Shown here piece by piece: positions 1-12,090 of a stretch of DNA of 64,000 nucleotides. Source of the stretch: Paralichthys olivaceus (taxonomy: Eukaryota > Chordata > Actinopteri > Pleuronectiformes > Paralichthyidae); NCBI RefSeq assembly GCF_024713975.1, contig NC_091099.1, positions 3,437,001-3,501,000 on the forward strand. The letters are read 5' to 3'. Under the pieces are notes generated by a model. That model was not told where the DNA came from and searched no databases. It saw only the letters and a program-made list of their open reading frames with translations. The first letter of the stretch is position 1, and the number at the start of each line of letters is the position of its first letter. The translations under genes and the position numbers were made by a program.

Positions 1-1897
1 ATCTCCACCTTTGTTGATTGGTGACTATGGTGACAACAAATTAGAGACTTTGTGTATCTTACTCGACTTGCAGCAATGATGATGACAGAAACTATACACA
101 AGACAACAGTCCAGACCAGACCAACCAGTCCTTTGTTACCTATAGACCATGTTTGTGTCAGGACATTAACCCGTTTATAAGAGTTAAACCTGACTGATTG
201 AACTCAAACTGTAGAGCTGCAAAAACACAGCAACAAACAAGTTGACATACCTATCAATTCAATTCAGCTCCATTTTCATCTTCAACCTCAGTTTATTTAA
301 AGTCCACATCTGAGAGTCTGCACACGTTACCGGTTAAATTTAACATCAGACGGACAAATACGAGACTGAATACACACGAGCACACAGGCAGAAACCCAAA
401 CACACAGGTATGAATATTGATATGACAATAGGATAAGCAATCGTATTCAAAGTTGAATCCCTTCAAAGACAACCCGGTCAGTGTAATTAGGACAGGTCAT
501 GCAAAGGGTTTTCAAACTTGAAAATATCAACAGAGCCTACTTAATTTGCATGGCTTTAAATCAAGAGACGCCCTGAGTCTACTTCCATTATTATATGCAG
601 TCTATCGTCATGGGAAGGCATAAGAAAAGATGTGCATAGTGACAAAAATGTTAGTGTATGAATTAGATATAATAGGGTGTATATTGTTCATATAAAGAGA
701 TGGATGTGTGTAGTTCTGTGACATATATGATATTTGGCTAATACTTAAAATGTTGTCAAGAATTATTCCCAAATTCTTGAATGTATCAATCAGGAATTTG
801 TGCTGCAAATGATGGGCTGTGTTTTTTTAATGTAGGGCTACTATTGGTCTGAACATCTTACAGGTGGATAGATTTGTATGTCTTCTGCTTAGCAATATTA
901 ATGTTGTATTGTTTGTTTTGAAGATCTAAAATGATCACGGAGAACAAGTACTGATGATCGTTGCATTTACAATGAGCGAGCAGAAGGCAGCAGGAATTGA
1001 AAATGACATCCTCTGTTCACGCACAAGTTCCTCTAAAAACAGTCTTCCTCATCCAATGAAGAAAAATCTCTTTCAATATCAAGTTGAGTTTAAATGAAAG
1101 TTTAAATTAAATTTACTTTAGGTAATCACTAATTATTTGTAAACCACCTTGAGCTGTGTGATATTTATTTGCTTTTTTCATTACTTACTGAGGACATTAA
1201 TTAACATTAACAAGTGATGAAAAACAATGTTTGGGAAACTGAGATATCTTATTTCTGAATTACATGAAAGCCTCAGTCATGGTAGAACTGTCCTAGTGTG
1301 ACTTATTTAGCTTTTAGATGCAAATGTAGGCTGGTAAGATCTAAACTCACTGTGCTTGTGCTCACGTTAAAACACATATTAGAATACAAGGAGAGCTCAT
1401 GTTGGCTTCCAACAGGCCAATTATCACTGAGATTTTTTTTCATGTAACAAGAGGCAGGGAAAGGGAAAACAAAAAGCTCCTCAGGAAAGCCAATCTTTTG
1501 ATTTCACTCTGTGGGAAAGAAAGACGATAGGTCTGTGAGATCTCGAAGAGAATAAAAAGAGAAGAAGAGAGAAAGGATAACATAACAGACAGAGGATGAG
1601 TGAAAGAAGGAAATGAAGGAGAGGAAAAAGAAGGATTGGGCAATACAGAAAGAAAAGCAATTATCTTGCAGTTCTCTGAGAGCGATGACAGCAGTTGACA
1701 GGCAGCTTATTGCAAAGCTCTCATCCTGGCGGTCCACCAACCTGTCTTCCCCCTGCTCGCTTTCTCTTCCCATTATTTGTCGATCGCACGAGGAGAACTT
1801 TGCAACCGCTTCAGCTTCTTTTGATTGCAGCACAAACAAACACTCTGCAGTGTGTGTGTGGACAAACATGCTTGTTCTTACATTTGAGAATGTGTGT

Positions 1898-1900
<3 letters not shown>

Positions 1901-1952
<52 letters not shown>
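1901..1952. repeat. (TG)n microsatellite
   Basis: Uninterrupted TG dinucleotide array of about 26 units. Open frames of repeated Cys-Val across it are artefacts. Confidence 0.97.
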
Positions 1953-1955
<3 letters not shown>

Positions 1956-4575
1956 CTCTCTCTAAAAGGATGCTGTGCTGAAGTCCCCTTGGTGCGACAG
2001 CCCTGTCAAAGCAGATGCCTCAGCACTCCCTAAGAGCTGCCCGTCTTTTCATTGAAATCAGTGGAGTGAGAGAGGGGAAGGGTGGTGGAGGGGTTTGTGT
2101 CACTGGAGCAGCACAGTCTTCACTCACTTTTAACACTGATCAAGGATTGTCTAACACACCGATGAAGGAAAGCTGGTGAGCTGAGCAGCCTCTATATGTA
2201 AAACATCTGTGGCATTTAACTGACACAGGAAAATGAAGACGTCTACTGTACGAGTGTAAGAACTATGTTGTACTGCACATGCAAATTGACACAACACACG
2301 TATTCACACACACAAGCTGTGTCGGCAAGCTCGTGCTGAAGTCTCTAGTGGAGCCTCAAGCCTTCTGCACCATGCTGACCCGAAGCATACATAAGAGAGA
2401 GGGAGCTAGGGAAAGGTGCTAAATTAAAAATGATAGTCTCTTGATGGGCTGTAAGTGGTGTTCTGGACGCGGGCTCGCCCTCCCATTATAAAACCTTAAT
2501 GCTGCAGCTGAATGCTGCTACTGTTTCTTTAGTAGATCTGTAGATTTATGTAGCAACACAGCACCTCTGCTCCTTTAAGGTCACACACGCAAGCAAAGAG
2601 AAACAAATCAGGAAAAACAAAAGCACTCGAGAGCCACAGTATGTTTTATACCCAAAACAATCAACATTAAAGAGCTTCACATGAATCTTTCATCAAGTCT
2701 CTCGCTGCTCTGGGGAAAAGCTACACAATAATTCAAAGATAAACTCCAATGGATAAATATGAAGTCAGGACAGTTCAGCTTTCATCCACCATTATCCAAT
2801 CATAAACCGGCTATTTTGCACAAGGTGACTTTGTCGTGGCAGAATTTAAGGACTAATAATAACTGATGACAGATTAAGTGTCGTATCAGCACGAGGCTGA
2901 ATTTTCTCTGTGACAAACACATATGGTGAAAATGGGGTTGCACTGTGACAAACCCAGGAGATGCATAACTAACAAGAATGAACTCAGGTCTATTTTGCCT
3001 CTGCATCATATACAACTGTTTTACTGTTTTACTGTATTCGTTGAACATTTTTCGACGACTCTAAGGCAGCGGTGCATGTGGGCAGCTTGGATCAGGAGTA
3101 ATGCTGATCTGATTCTGACTGAAGCATCTCTTTACTTTATCAACCTAGCCACTGCTGTTTGCTGTTGCTATTTTCAGCTGGCAGGGTTGAGCTGCAAGTA
3201 CATATGAAATGAGAAATTTCTTCTTTCCCATCATAACAAAATACGGTGAGATACATTAACTATAAAATTAAATGTTTTCAACCCATAAAGTGATTTAATA
3301 TCCACTATTTTACGATTTTCTAAATGTGTGTAGGGTGTGAGCTTTTAGTCAAAGCCCCAATTTGTGCAGTTTTTGCTGAACAGGATAAAAAGACATGCAC
3401 TGATGTTTTCAAGCAACTTTCTCCTTTTACCTCTAATTGATCCCAGTGTGTGTGTTCAGGGAAAGTCAAAAGCTTTGCCTTCTTGCCTTTGATGTTAAGG
3501 AGTCTGGCTAATTGTGAAGGCAACCGAGGCTACGACTGACCACCGGGTGCACAACTTCAGCTTCAGTACGGTGAAATAGAGGATAGAGTCTCTGAATCAC
3601 TCCACAAAAAATTTAACTAACAAGGTTACGACAAATGAGCTGATCTGTTACGAGAACTAGAAGAAGAAGAAGAATTACTCTTTAGTATACAGCATGAAGC
3701 TAAGGACAGCTGATTCAGTCACTCCAGGGTAGAGTTGGTAAGAGATTTTTTAAACCCTTTTTTATCTTAATTGTTGAAATCCTCTTCACATCCCATTCGC
3801 CATCAATACATAAAGTTGTCTGAATTTCTTTCTAAAAAAAGCCAGTGTCTGTGACCCTTGCAGGACTTTAATAAACACAACCAATTATTTCATTCTATCC
3901 GAATATGTTGGTGTACCTGTCTGTCACTAACCAACCTGCCTGCCTGCACACACATACTCATACATTCATATTTAACCTGATGAAAGAGATTAAGATATCT
4001 GTAAAACGTTCATATTGGTTGCTCTAAGTTCACAATAAATTGCAAAACAACAGATTACTTTACTCACAATGGTGTACAAGCACTGGTACTCATGTGTTTT
4101 TCTGTTAGCTTTGAGTAGCAGCGATGCAATAAGAGACACACAAACTGTGGCGCATCCTTCTTGATGCAGAGGAGAGGAGAGATAACAGGCCCTTAGAGAA
4201 AGCTGAACTGAGATTCTGTACAACACAGTCATCATGAGCTCAATCCACACCCCGCTCACAGTCCTGCTCCCTGAGGACATTACAGATACTCCTTTCATTA
4301 CCATTACTTATTTCACCTTTGACTTCATGCAACTGTCCAAACACACACACAAGCCCCAAAGTAGCCTGTTAGTATCCGCTCATCTACTAAAGGTTAAAGG
4401 TTATTCCGGCTCCAAAACAGTCTGTATACATAAACACCGCCTATATACGATTTAAATTAAGCAGCAAAGAAGAAGACAATTAGAGTGGAGACAATGAGCA
4501 GTTAATTGGATCAGCTCGGGAAATCTAGTTGTGCCTGGCTGCTACAGATGTGGATAGGAAACATTGAAAAGGCTG

Positions 4576-4576
<1 letters not shown>

Positions 4577-4644
<68 letters not shown>
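4577..4644. repeat. (TG)n microsatellite
   Basis: Uninterrupted TG array of about 34 units, one of the longest dinucleotide arrays in the window. Confidence 0.97.
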
Positions 4645-4645
<1 letters not shown>

Positions 4646-5365
4646 ACGCCCCTTATCTCATTATGGTCTTTACCTCCATGATTATTACAAACACATTCAT
4701 AATTTTAGTTCCACACTATTTGACACTGCTGATTATGCAGATTATAAAAACTCCTTAGATCGAATCTCTACTCCCATCTAGGTGTTTGGTATAAATAAAT
4801 ACATATATATATCAAGTGTCAAGTAACCATATTTGGAGAAGTGGGGGTTGGAGCTTGACCAAGAGTTAGAGGATGCTATGCGCCCACCTACAGCTGCAAC
4901 ACGCTGCCAGGCTAACTTACAAAATGAACATCGTGCTCTATTAAAGAAGACAGGAGACTAGAGATTGAGAATATAAATTACATAGGAAAATGCTTCATTG
5001 TCACTCTTATGCTGATGTTATAATATATGTGTGTGTGTAATTAAAGATAAAGTTAGGTTAGACTATGGAATAATGAGAATTTGATGAACCCATATTAAAT
5101 CTGTTTCTGTGATGGTGTTTCACAAAAACAATGAGGACGAGAAATTCACTGTAACAAGGTCATTTGTATGATAAAATATGTATATGCTGATACGTCAGAT
5201 ATGAATATTTTACTACTTTTACATTTTTACTCCTACTCTGGGATATCAATAAATGATATCACTGTAGAGGTGTATCAGAAGCTGCGGCCATAGCCTTTTT
5301 TTAAGTTATTTGTAGCACAGTGTTTGCAGTGTGATTTGTTGTCAGAGGCTGGGATTTTCTCTCAC

Positions 5366-8300
5366 CAGTGTGATAGTGCAGGCGCAGGGGCTGGCTGTGG
5401 TCTCCTGTGGTCATTGGGTGGAAATTCACTGTCACCTGCATGCTCTTGCCTATATCAAGAGTCCCACAGGGGGGCGTCACTGAGAAAGGCCTGGAGTAAA
5501 ATACAACAAAACTTTTACTCATAATCAGTAGTAGTAGTAGTATTACTTTAAATGTTACTTAAATATTTACCTAATTGCAGTTACAGTTATAACCTTCTTA
5601 AGGGTTAACAAGTAATGGCTTTATAGATTTAAGCTGATGGTAAATTACAAAATCTCTCAAACACATCAGACATAAACTGGGTGTGTACAGACTCCAACCT
5701 TTGTGTGTGCAGCTCGAACTTAGCCGCCCTGTTTCCTATGTTGCGGACTAGCTTAGTGATCTCTGTGGAGGCTTTCACTGGACAGATCGGTAGACAGATC
5801 TCATCTCGAAAGTCAAGGATGGCACGTGGCCCAATTGCACGGACTGGCACCTCAAACCGCTCCCTCTCTGTCACAAAAACCAACCTGTGGTTGTAGTCCT
5901 GAATGGAAAAAGACGTAAAACAATGATTTTGAGAAACACACAGAGCAAACCTTTATTTTATGTCCTTTTTTTCAATTCAACATGTGTGCATACCCCTGAG
6001 CAGAGCAGCCATAAACCTTTCATTATGGTTCACTGCTATGCTAACAGAATGACATTTCCATTCCCTCAATCACAGCATCGTGTGTTGACCACGATAACCT
6101 TTGCTTCTCAGTTTTCACTTTTACCCAAAGTATCAGTACAAGAGAAGTCAAAAGGATGTGCTGTTGTAACTTGATGCCTGACCCTTGACCTTCTCCTTCT
6201 GACCTTGCTGTTTAAAAGAGATTTGTGCATGAAATATCAATGCAAGATAATTGCATCCATTTAATTCATATCAAATTCTTAACCACATCCTCTTCTCTGC
6301 TTCACCACAGGTCTGATTACAGCTTCATTTACTCATCTAATCTAAATCACCCCAAGTGCTTGTTACCATGATACTTCATTGTGCTCCCTAACTCTGTCCT
6401 CCTGTGTATGATAACTCTCTAAAGCAGTCAAACCCCCTCTCAGTACCTTGTTCTCCTGCGGGGTGAAGAATACAGTGAAAGTCGTAGACATCCCTGGTGC
6501 AACCTTGCTAACTGTGTCCTTTGAGCCGCCCACATGGAAACACTCTGACTCCTGCGGCTCCAGCCTCACACTTCGAGGAACCTTAAAAGAAAATAACACA
6601 CAGCCTTTATAAAGTTGCAAGCACCACACACAGCCACTCTTGATTGAAGCATCAGCTCTGCAGCCATACTGCTTGTGTTTATTTATCCATCAAAGACCTT
6701 GTCATTGTTGGAGAGGACAAGCTGCAGCTTGTAGGTCTGTGCAGGGGTGAAGTTCTGGAAGCACAGCTCAGATGGGCTGGGCTGGAAAAGTGCCCGGTCC
6801 ACGTCTACCAAGGACAACTGAGAACACACACACACACACACACACACACACGATATAAAATAACGCAGATCGAAATGTGGCTTTCCTTAGAAATATTTAT
6901 TGACTTTAATGTCAGAGTCAGAGACAATTAAGGGGCTTCTAATAGTTTGGGGGTATGAGCCAAGAACTCTTTGGAGCCTCAAAATAACAAATGCCAACAT
7001 TGCACCTGAACAAACAGGCCCATGATCTGATGGGTGCGAGCGCTATTTAAACAACATATGTGCTAGATGGGAAAATGACTTCTAAGATTGTTTTTGAGTA
7101 AGATTGCATGATATATCTGAGTAAATACTGTCTATGCCTCTTAAAGTTAACCTGAATTATTTTCTTTCATCTTGTAACATTGTATATATTTGCTTTCAGG
7201 ATCCTGCTGGTCATTGCTCCTTCTTACCACCTACAGTGGAGGTTAGTCTCATTACATTTGCATTTTTAAAAGACATTGAGAAAACGTGAACAGAGCGAGT
7301 TGCAGAATGTGTCCTCTTAATTATGATGAAGGGGGTATTATTCATTTCACAGGCATTTCCCAAACTTTCAATAGCATTTTCGCTAAGAGCCCTCCATTAA
7401 ATTCTGACTTCAAAGGTGTAGAGCATTCAGTCACACTGGTTGCCCTCTGCCCTTCAGTCATTTTTTTTTGGCTGTTCTCTTCCAAGAAAATTCATTTTTG
7501 TGGATCGTGTAGTACCCCAACATTAGCATGCAGTTACTTTGTGATGTGTAGTCTTGCTCATGTCGAGCAGCTCCAGGATCCGGGGTGGGTGAATCTGCTT
7601 GGTGTTTGCCAGGCGCTCCTCTGTGGACTGTAACATTTCCTGGGTGTAAACAGATGGAGTCACCTGCAAACACACAGCAGCAGTTTATTATGCTATAGCA
7701 CCAGCAGTGAAGTAAGCGACACAGCATCAAACCAGACTTTCACCACTGAAGAAGAGTGGGGAAAAGATAATGAACACAAGAGCTATAAGCTGTCAATTTT
7801 AGGCTGTCAGTTATGACACAAATGCACAGACATCTGCATCACACACATATAGGAACATTAGCATCAGCTGATTTCATGCCTCCAATGAATGTTACTGTAA
7901 TATTCTCCCCCTCAGTGAGGACCATCTGCAGCATTTTATGGTTAGTATCCTCTCCACACAATTCTCTGGCACTTCTTTATCAGTGGAGAAACATCTGACT
8001 CCACTCAGCCTATTTCAAGGTCGGGTCAGAGACGGATTTTTGCTTAAAATATAAATCACTAATGTTGCAGAGGAGGTTATTGTATATGCAATATTTAATA
8101 GCTGCCAGTAAGGTGTGTATTCTTAATACACTCGTTCTAATACGTTCTATTATTCAGTTGACTCAAATAATTCAAGTTGTAAACTACGGCTGTGAACCAG
8201 CGCAGTGCGGGCCTGAGCACTTGTGAAATCGGGACCTGCACCATCAAGTGCAGACCACACGGTGAAATGAAGTTGCAAAACGAGTCTTACTTCCTGTTTC

Positions 8301-9209
8301 CAGTAGGTGGCGCAATCACTATCACTGCATACAGACTAATAGATCTGTTCAGGTCAGGGCTGTGATTACTGTAAGCCTGACAAATTTGCGGCTGCTTGGA
8401 CAATGCACACTGGAGTTACAGCAATTTCGTGTGTCGTGGCGACTCGTTGAAATTTGACGCTACATGCTGTGATTACAGTAAGTCATGATTTCTGTGTAGA
8501 TGTCATCAGGCCAGAGCTCTTGTCATACAAGTACAGAATTTCATGAAACTAGACGGAATATCTGCGTTTTAGGGGGCGTTGTTGAGCCATTTTGCCATCA
8601 GGCCCGACGTGCCAGCGAAGTTTGGTCAAACGAAAAGCAATAGGGCCTTTGCACTGTTGGTGCTAATAATCAGCCATAAGGACAGATTGATAGTTATATG
8701 TAGACCTGAGAAAAATCTCAGTAAAATAAAAAGTATATCCCACTTGTGTCACCTACTCAGATACAGATACAAGCAGCCGAGGAGCAGAGGCATGAAGTTT
8801 GCTGAGCAGGGGACACTGCAACAAAGCACTGCAGTCACACATTGATTTTTATATCCTATCAGAGGCCAAGGTCATTGTTAGGATATTCTGTCATCCCGAG
8901 CAGCTTTAGAAAAAAAATAAAAATAACATTTGACCAAGTCTAAAACATATAGTCCCAGGAAATTGTTCCCTTGGTCGAGGATTCTTGAGATAAGCCTGAT
9001 TTCTAGATATGTGTGAAATTACAAGACGTGATGTTGCCTTGAGTATTCACGATAAAAGAGTGAGTTCACAGAGAAAAGAGGTAAAAACAACATGATATCA
9101 TCCTCACCTTTCTTGGCCTGTCCTCCTTCAGAACAGGTGCGTGGCTGTAAAGCACATTCTGTCTGCTCCCAGATTCCTTTGTCTGCGTGTTCTTCTGAAT
9201 GGCCGCCAT
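5366..9209 (-). CDS. hydin: HYDIN axonemal central pair apparatus protein, N-terminal part
   Basis: HYDIN is a giant (about 5,100 aa in mammals) ASH/MSP-domain protein of the C2b projection of the ciliary central pair, needed for ciliary bending. Six coding exons on the minus strand: 9209-9108 (start Met, 34 codons), 7663-7538, 6817-6698, 6581-6447, 5898-5699 and 5490-5366. All have AG/GT borders and compatible phases, giving about 269 residues. Diagnostic stretches are VTPSVYTQEM, TEERLANTKQ, RILELLDMS, KVAPGMSTTF, FTPQENK and GPRAILDF, which line up in order with the mammalian N-terminus as I know it. The last exon ends in phase 1 at a consensus donor (GTGAGA), so more protein must follow, but no further exon is visible to its left. 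The start codon was chosen because it precedes the conserved KVTPSV block by a plausible 33 residues and follows a splice acceptor at 9240-9239. Partial gene; identity is secure. Confidence 0.93.
6824..6851. repeat. (CA)n microsatellite
   Basis: About 14 units of AC, just beyond the splice acceptor of the third hydin coding exon, in the upstream intron. Confidence 0.95.
8191..8672. repeat. Teleost interspersed repeat
   Basis: This matches from memory a very common teleost repeat whose hallmarks are 'gaaccagcgcagtgcgggcc' at the start, 'ggtggcgcaatcactat' and 'aggtcagggctgtgattac' in the middle, 'gggggcgttgttgagccatt' later and 'aatagggcctttgcact' near the end. It sits in hydin intron 1 of the coding part. 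No coding capacity. I cannot name the family with certainty. Confidence 0.7.
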
Positions 9210-9238
9210 TTAGAAAGTGTTGTCTAGCAGCAAAACAT
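9209..9238 (-). promoter_or_regulatory. hydin 5' leader with a 4-codon upstream ORF
   Basis: On the minus strand a splice-acceptor-like TTACAG (9244-9239) is followed at once by ATG TTT TGC TGC TAG, an upstream ORF of four codons that ends 15 bases before the hydin start codon. If the acceptor is used, this short ORF lies in the mature leader and could reduce or tune hydin translation. Read directly; the functional claim is inference. Confidence 0.5.
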
Positions 9239-9243
9239 CTGTA

Positions 9244-9814
9244 AGAGGAGAGGAGAGGAGAGGAGAGGAGAGGAGAGAAGAGAAGAGAAGAGGAGAGGAG
9301 AGGAGAGGAGAGGAGAGGAGAGGAGAGGAGAGAAGAGAAGAGAAGAGAAGAGGAGAGGAGAGGAGAGGAGAGGAGAGGAGAGAAGAGAACAGGAGAGGAG
9401 AGGAGAGAAGAGGAGAGGAGAGGAGAGGAGAGGAGAGGAGAGAAGAGAAGAGAAGAGAAGAGAAGAGGAGAGGAGAGGAGAGGAGAGGAGAGAAGAGAAG
9501 AGAAGAGAAGAGGAGAGGAGAGGAGAGGAGAGGAGAGGAGAGGAGAGGAGAGGAGAGAAGAGAACAGGAAAGGAGAGGAGAGGAGAGGAGAGGAGAGGAG
9601 AGGAGAGAAGAGAAGAGGAGAGGAGAGGAGAGAAGAGAACAGGAGAGGAGAGAAGAGAAGAGAAGAGAAGAGAAGAGGAGAGGAGAGGAGAGGAGAGGAG
9701 AGGAGAGGAGAGGAGAGAAGAGAAGAGAAGAGAAGAGAAGAGAAGAGAAGAGAAGAGAAGAGAAGAGGAGAGGAGAGGAGAGGAGAGGAGAGGAGAGGAG
9801 AGGAGAGGAGAGAG
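9244..9814. repeat. (GGAGA)n/(GAAGA)n purine-pyrimidine array
   Basis: About 570 bp of almost pure purine on the plus strand, built from pentamers GGAGA and GAAGA grouped into alternating blocks, with rare AACAG variants. In the hydin sense direction it is an all-pyrimidine tract that runs directly into the predicted TTACAG acceptor of the 5'UTR intron. Long open frames on both strands here (Ser/Leu-rich and Glu/Arg-rich) are products of the repeat. Mirror-symmetric purine tracts of this kind can form triplex (H-) DNA. Confidence 0.97.
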
Positions 9815-10078
9815 GAGATGGAAAAAGGGTAGAATTAAAAGAAGGGAAGAGGAGATGAGAAGAGGAAAAAATTAGAGAAGAAAAGAAAAGAAAAGAAAAG
9901 AGAGAAACATTAACAGAAGAAAAGAAAAGAAATGAGAGAAACATTAAGAGAAGAGAAGAGAAGAGAAGAAAAGAAAAGAGTGAAACATTAAGAGAAGAAA
10001 AGAAAAGAGAGAAACATTAAGAGAAGAGAAGAAAAGAAGAAAAGAGAGAAACATTAAGAGAAGAAAAGAGAGGAGAAC
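9815..10078. repeat. Degenerate purine minisatellite with ACATTAA punctuation
   Basis: The array continues as a looser purine tract. About five repeats of a unit that reads 'gagaaacattaagagaag' followed by AAAAG/GAGAA pentamers can be seen between about 9900 and 10065. Unit lengths vary, mostly from about 37 to 53 bp. Confidence 0.85.
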
Positions 10079-10279
10079 AGATTCAGGAATCATCAGTTTG
10101 AACCGTTGAATTTAGCTCCAGGAGATTTGAAGCTAACGCTGCTTCTCGGCTTCACCACAATCAGAACACTTCGTCTCTTAACGTCACACACGACGTGTTG
10201 TCTGGTGAAAACCATTAAAAATCAGAACACGAACGCATTAAATCACCAGCTCGTTGACTTGAACACACAGAGAAGATCC

Positions 10280-10380
10280 GGATCTCACCGTCAGCGAACA
10301 GCAACTCTCTCCACCGCGACCTGTTGCTGTGACAACGCACTCAACCCGACCGCGCAGTAAACTCGTCTCTGATTGGTCGA
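10280..10380 (-). promoter_or_regulatory. Putative hydin promoter and non-coding exon 1: CCAAT box, RFX X-box, splice donor
   Basis: On the minus strand the order is: CCAAT at 10376-10372, then an X-box-like imperfect palindrome GTTGTCACAGCAAC at 10336-10323, then GC-rich sequence, then a consensus splice donor (CTGACG|GTGAG) with GT at 10288-10287. RFX factors bind X-boxes in the promoters of ciliary genes, and HYDIN is such a gene. The proposed intron would run from 10288 to 9239. Motifs are read directly; the assignment as promoter and first exon is inference. Confidence 0.6.
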
Positions 10381-11037
10381 TGGGTGCAGCGCTGGTTCCC
10401 TGCAACTCTTATTCTATTACTTACTATTTGTTTGATTGTTCTGAATTTTATTCTTTCGTGTTAGCATATTTCAGCTTTTACTTTTAGATACGTTGCATTT
10501 TATAGGAAATAGTGGTTTGGTCACTCTGGTGCTACTGTGCTGTCTTAACTCCTTTTGTTCCTTTTCATCCTACTTTTATTGCAAGTGTATTTTATGTTGT
10601 GTCTTAAAAGAGACAGATTTGGACTCTGCTGCTTGATAATAATAATAATTATAATTATAATAAACTTTAGATTTTGTAAATTCAATGTGAATCAAAATAC
10701 AATACATCCATCTTAAATGTTTAGTGAAGTTTGAGGCAGAAAGAAATGGACACGACGATGACTAATAACTGTTGTGAATTGTATTATACTTTCCAAACCA
10801 GGTTTAAATAAACAATTAAACCTTGACTTGTCTTGGTTTTTCGTATGTTTTTTTAAAAACACAATTCATAGGCTTTTTAAAAAAAGCCAACATTTGGTGA
10901 GATGAAAGTGAGGCGCATACAATCTAATGATCTGCTACAGAAACATCAACATGATCCACAGACAGATTTGGAAATAATGACTCTACTTGCTCTCAAAAAC
11001 ATTTCAGGAAATCCTGACAAGTCTCAGATCAGGCCTC

Positions 11038-11048
11038 TGTCTCTCTCT

Positions 11049-11113
<65 letters not shown>
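11038..11113. repeat. (CT)n(GT)n compound microsatellite
   Basis: A short CT run passes directly into about 30 units of TG. Confidence 0.95.
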
Positions 11114-11114
<1 letters not shown>

Positions 11115-11939
11115 CCAGCGGGTTGTGATTATAAGGTCATTAAAAGGGCATGTGGGTCTACAAAAATGGATGTGAAAGCCCAGTAAGCGTGAAAGCAGGA
11201 CAGGAATGTTTTAACTTCAATCTATCATTACATGAATAGATACATATGATACGGTTCAGGGGTTAATCATCCTTGTTATTTCCCCCAAGTGGAGGAACTT
11301 TGTCACTGATCAACATTGATAAGTACTTTTCCCATGAGGCCCCACTCTCAGAATTAGTTTTTGCTCTATATTGTCCGCGACTGAAACTCCCCATTAATTC
11401 AGTTGTGTTCTATCCATTGCCGAGTATAACGTAGTTTGGTAAGTGATACCAAACTATGTTCTTTTTTAAAGCATTAATTAGAACAGGCTGCTTTTATACA
11501 AACGATAGGAAGAAGTTAGTCACAATACAAAGACTTAATATAATTATAAGACAGGGAGCAACAGTCTTTTAGATGTTTTAATTAACAATACAGTAAGTCA
11601 AATTGAAACTGACTCCTTAAAATATCCACTATGTACTGTGGAAGTTAAACTGTGTTAAAATCAAATTTCAAGAGAATATATTGAATACCTGACATCCAGA
11701 GATAGCCTAACAACTAATAAAATACTTTTGTCTTATTGTGATAAAGAGTTAAACATATTTCACAGACACAATTATTGGTTGATAGTTTTCTTTCTGTGAT
11801 TATAACCTGTAATTGCAGCTTTCACTGGGCCTATACTCGTTTTTTGTTCTTTCTTATCTCTCATCACTTTCATTCTCTCCATCCAACCCATGTGTCAGCA
11901 CTTTGAATTGTTGCACAGCCTGTGAGTGTGAACATTTGT

Positions 11940-12090
11940 GTACTTATATCTTTGTGAGGACCATTTTGAGCATAGACCATTTGGAGTGAGGACATTTTGG
12001 GAAAGAAAGGATATTTCGACTTGTCCTCACTCTCAGACCTGTTTGAAGGCTCAGACTTGCTTTGAGGGTTAAGAGTTGGTAAGTGTTTGG
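11940..12090. repeat. TGAGGACA-type teleost repeat, degenerate copy
   Basis: Contains 'tgaggaccattttgag', 'gtgaggacattttgggaa' and 'tgaaggctcagacttgct', which resemble the widespread teleost repeat with TGAGGACA motifs. Related copies are at 24197-24392 and 21350-21407. Confidence 0.55.

Larger units (their letters stand above)
1..5365. other. No recognisable exon: hydin intron or flank
   Basis: This is the stretch to the left of the last hydin exon seen. I read it on both strands for the next HYDIN segment (the end of the first ASH-like repeat and what follows) and found nothing convincing. It holds two long (GT)n arrays at about 1901-1952 and 4577-4644 and otherwise AT-rich unique-looking sequence. 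Short open frames here lack any family resemblance. It is either a very long hydin intron or sequence beyond a truncated gene. Confidence 0.6.

Noticed and set aside
1613-2033. Overlapping plus-strand frames ending in Cys-Val repeats
   Set aside because: They depend on the (TG)n array and show no family resemblance.
5629-5696. Minus-strand frame extending past hydin exon 5
   Set aside because: Read-through into the intron after the GTTGGA donor at 5698; joining to 5490 restores the conserved RPFSVTP sequence.
9210-9944. Long open frames on both strands (Ser/Leu-rich 244 codons; Glu/Arg-rich 213 codons)
   Set aside because: They are generated by the pentanucleotide purine array, which keeps all frames open; no protein family or splice context supports them.
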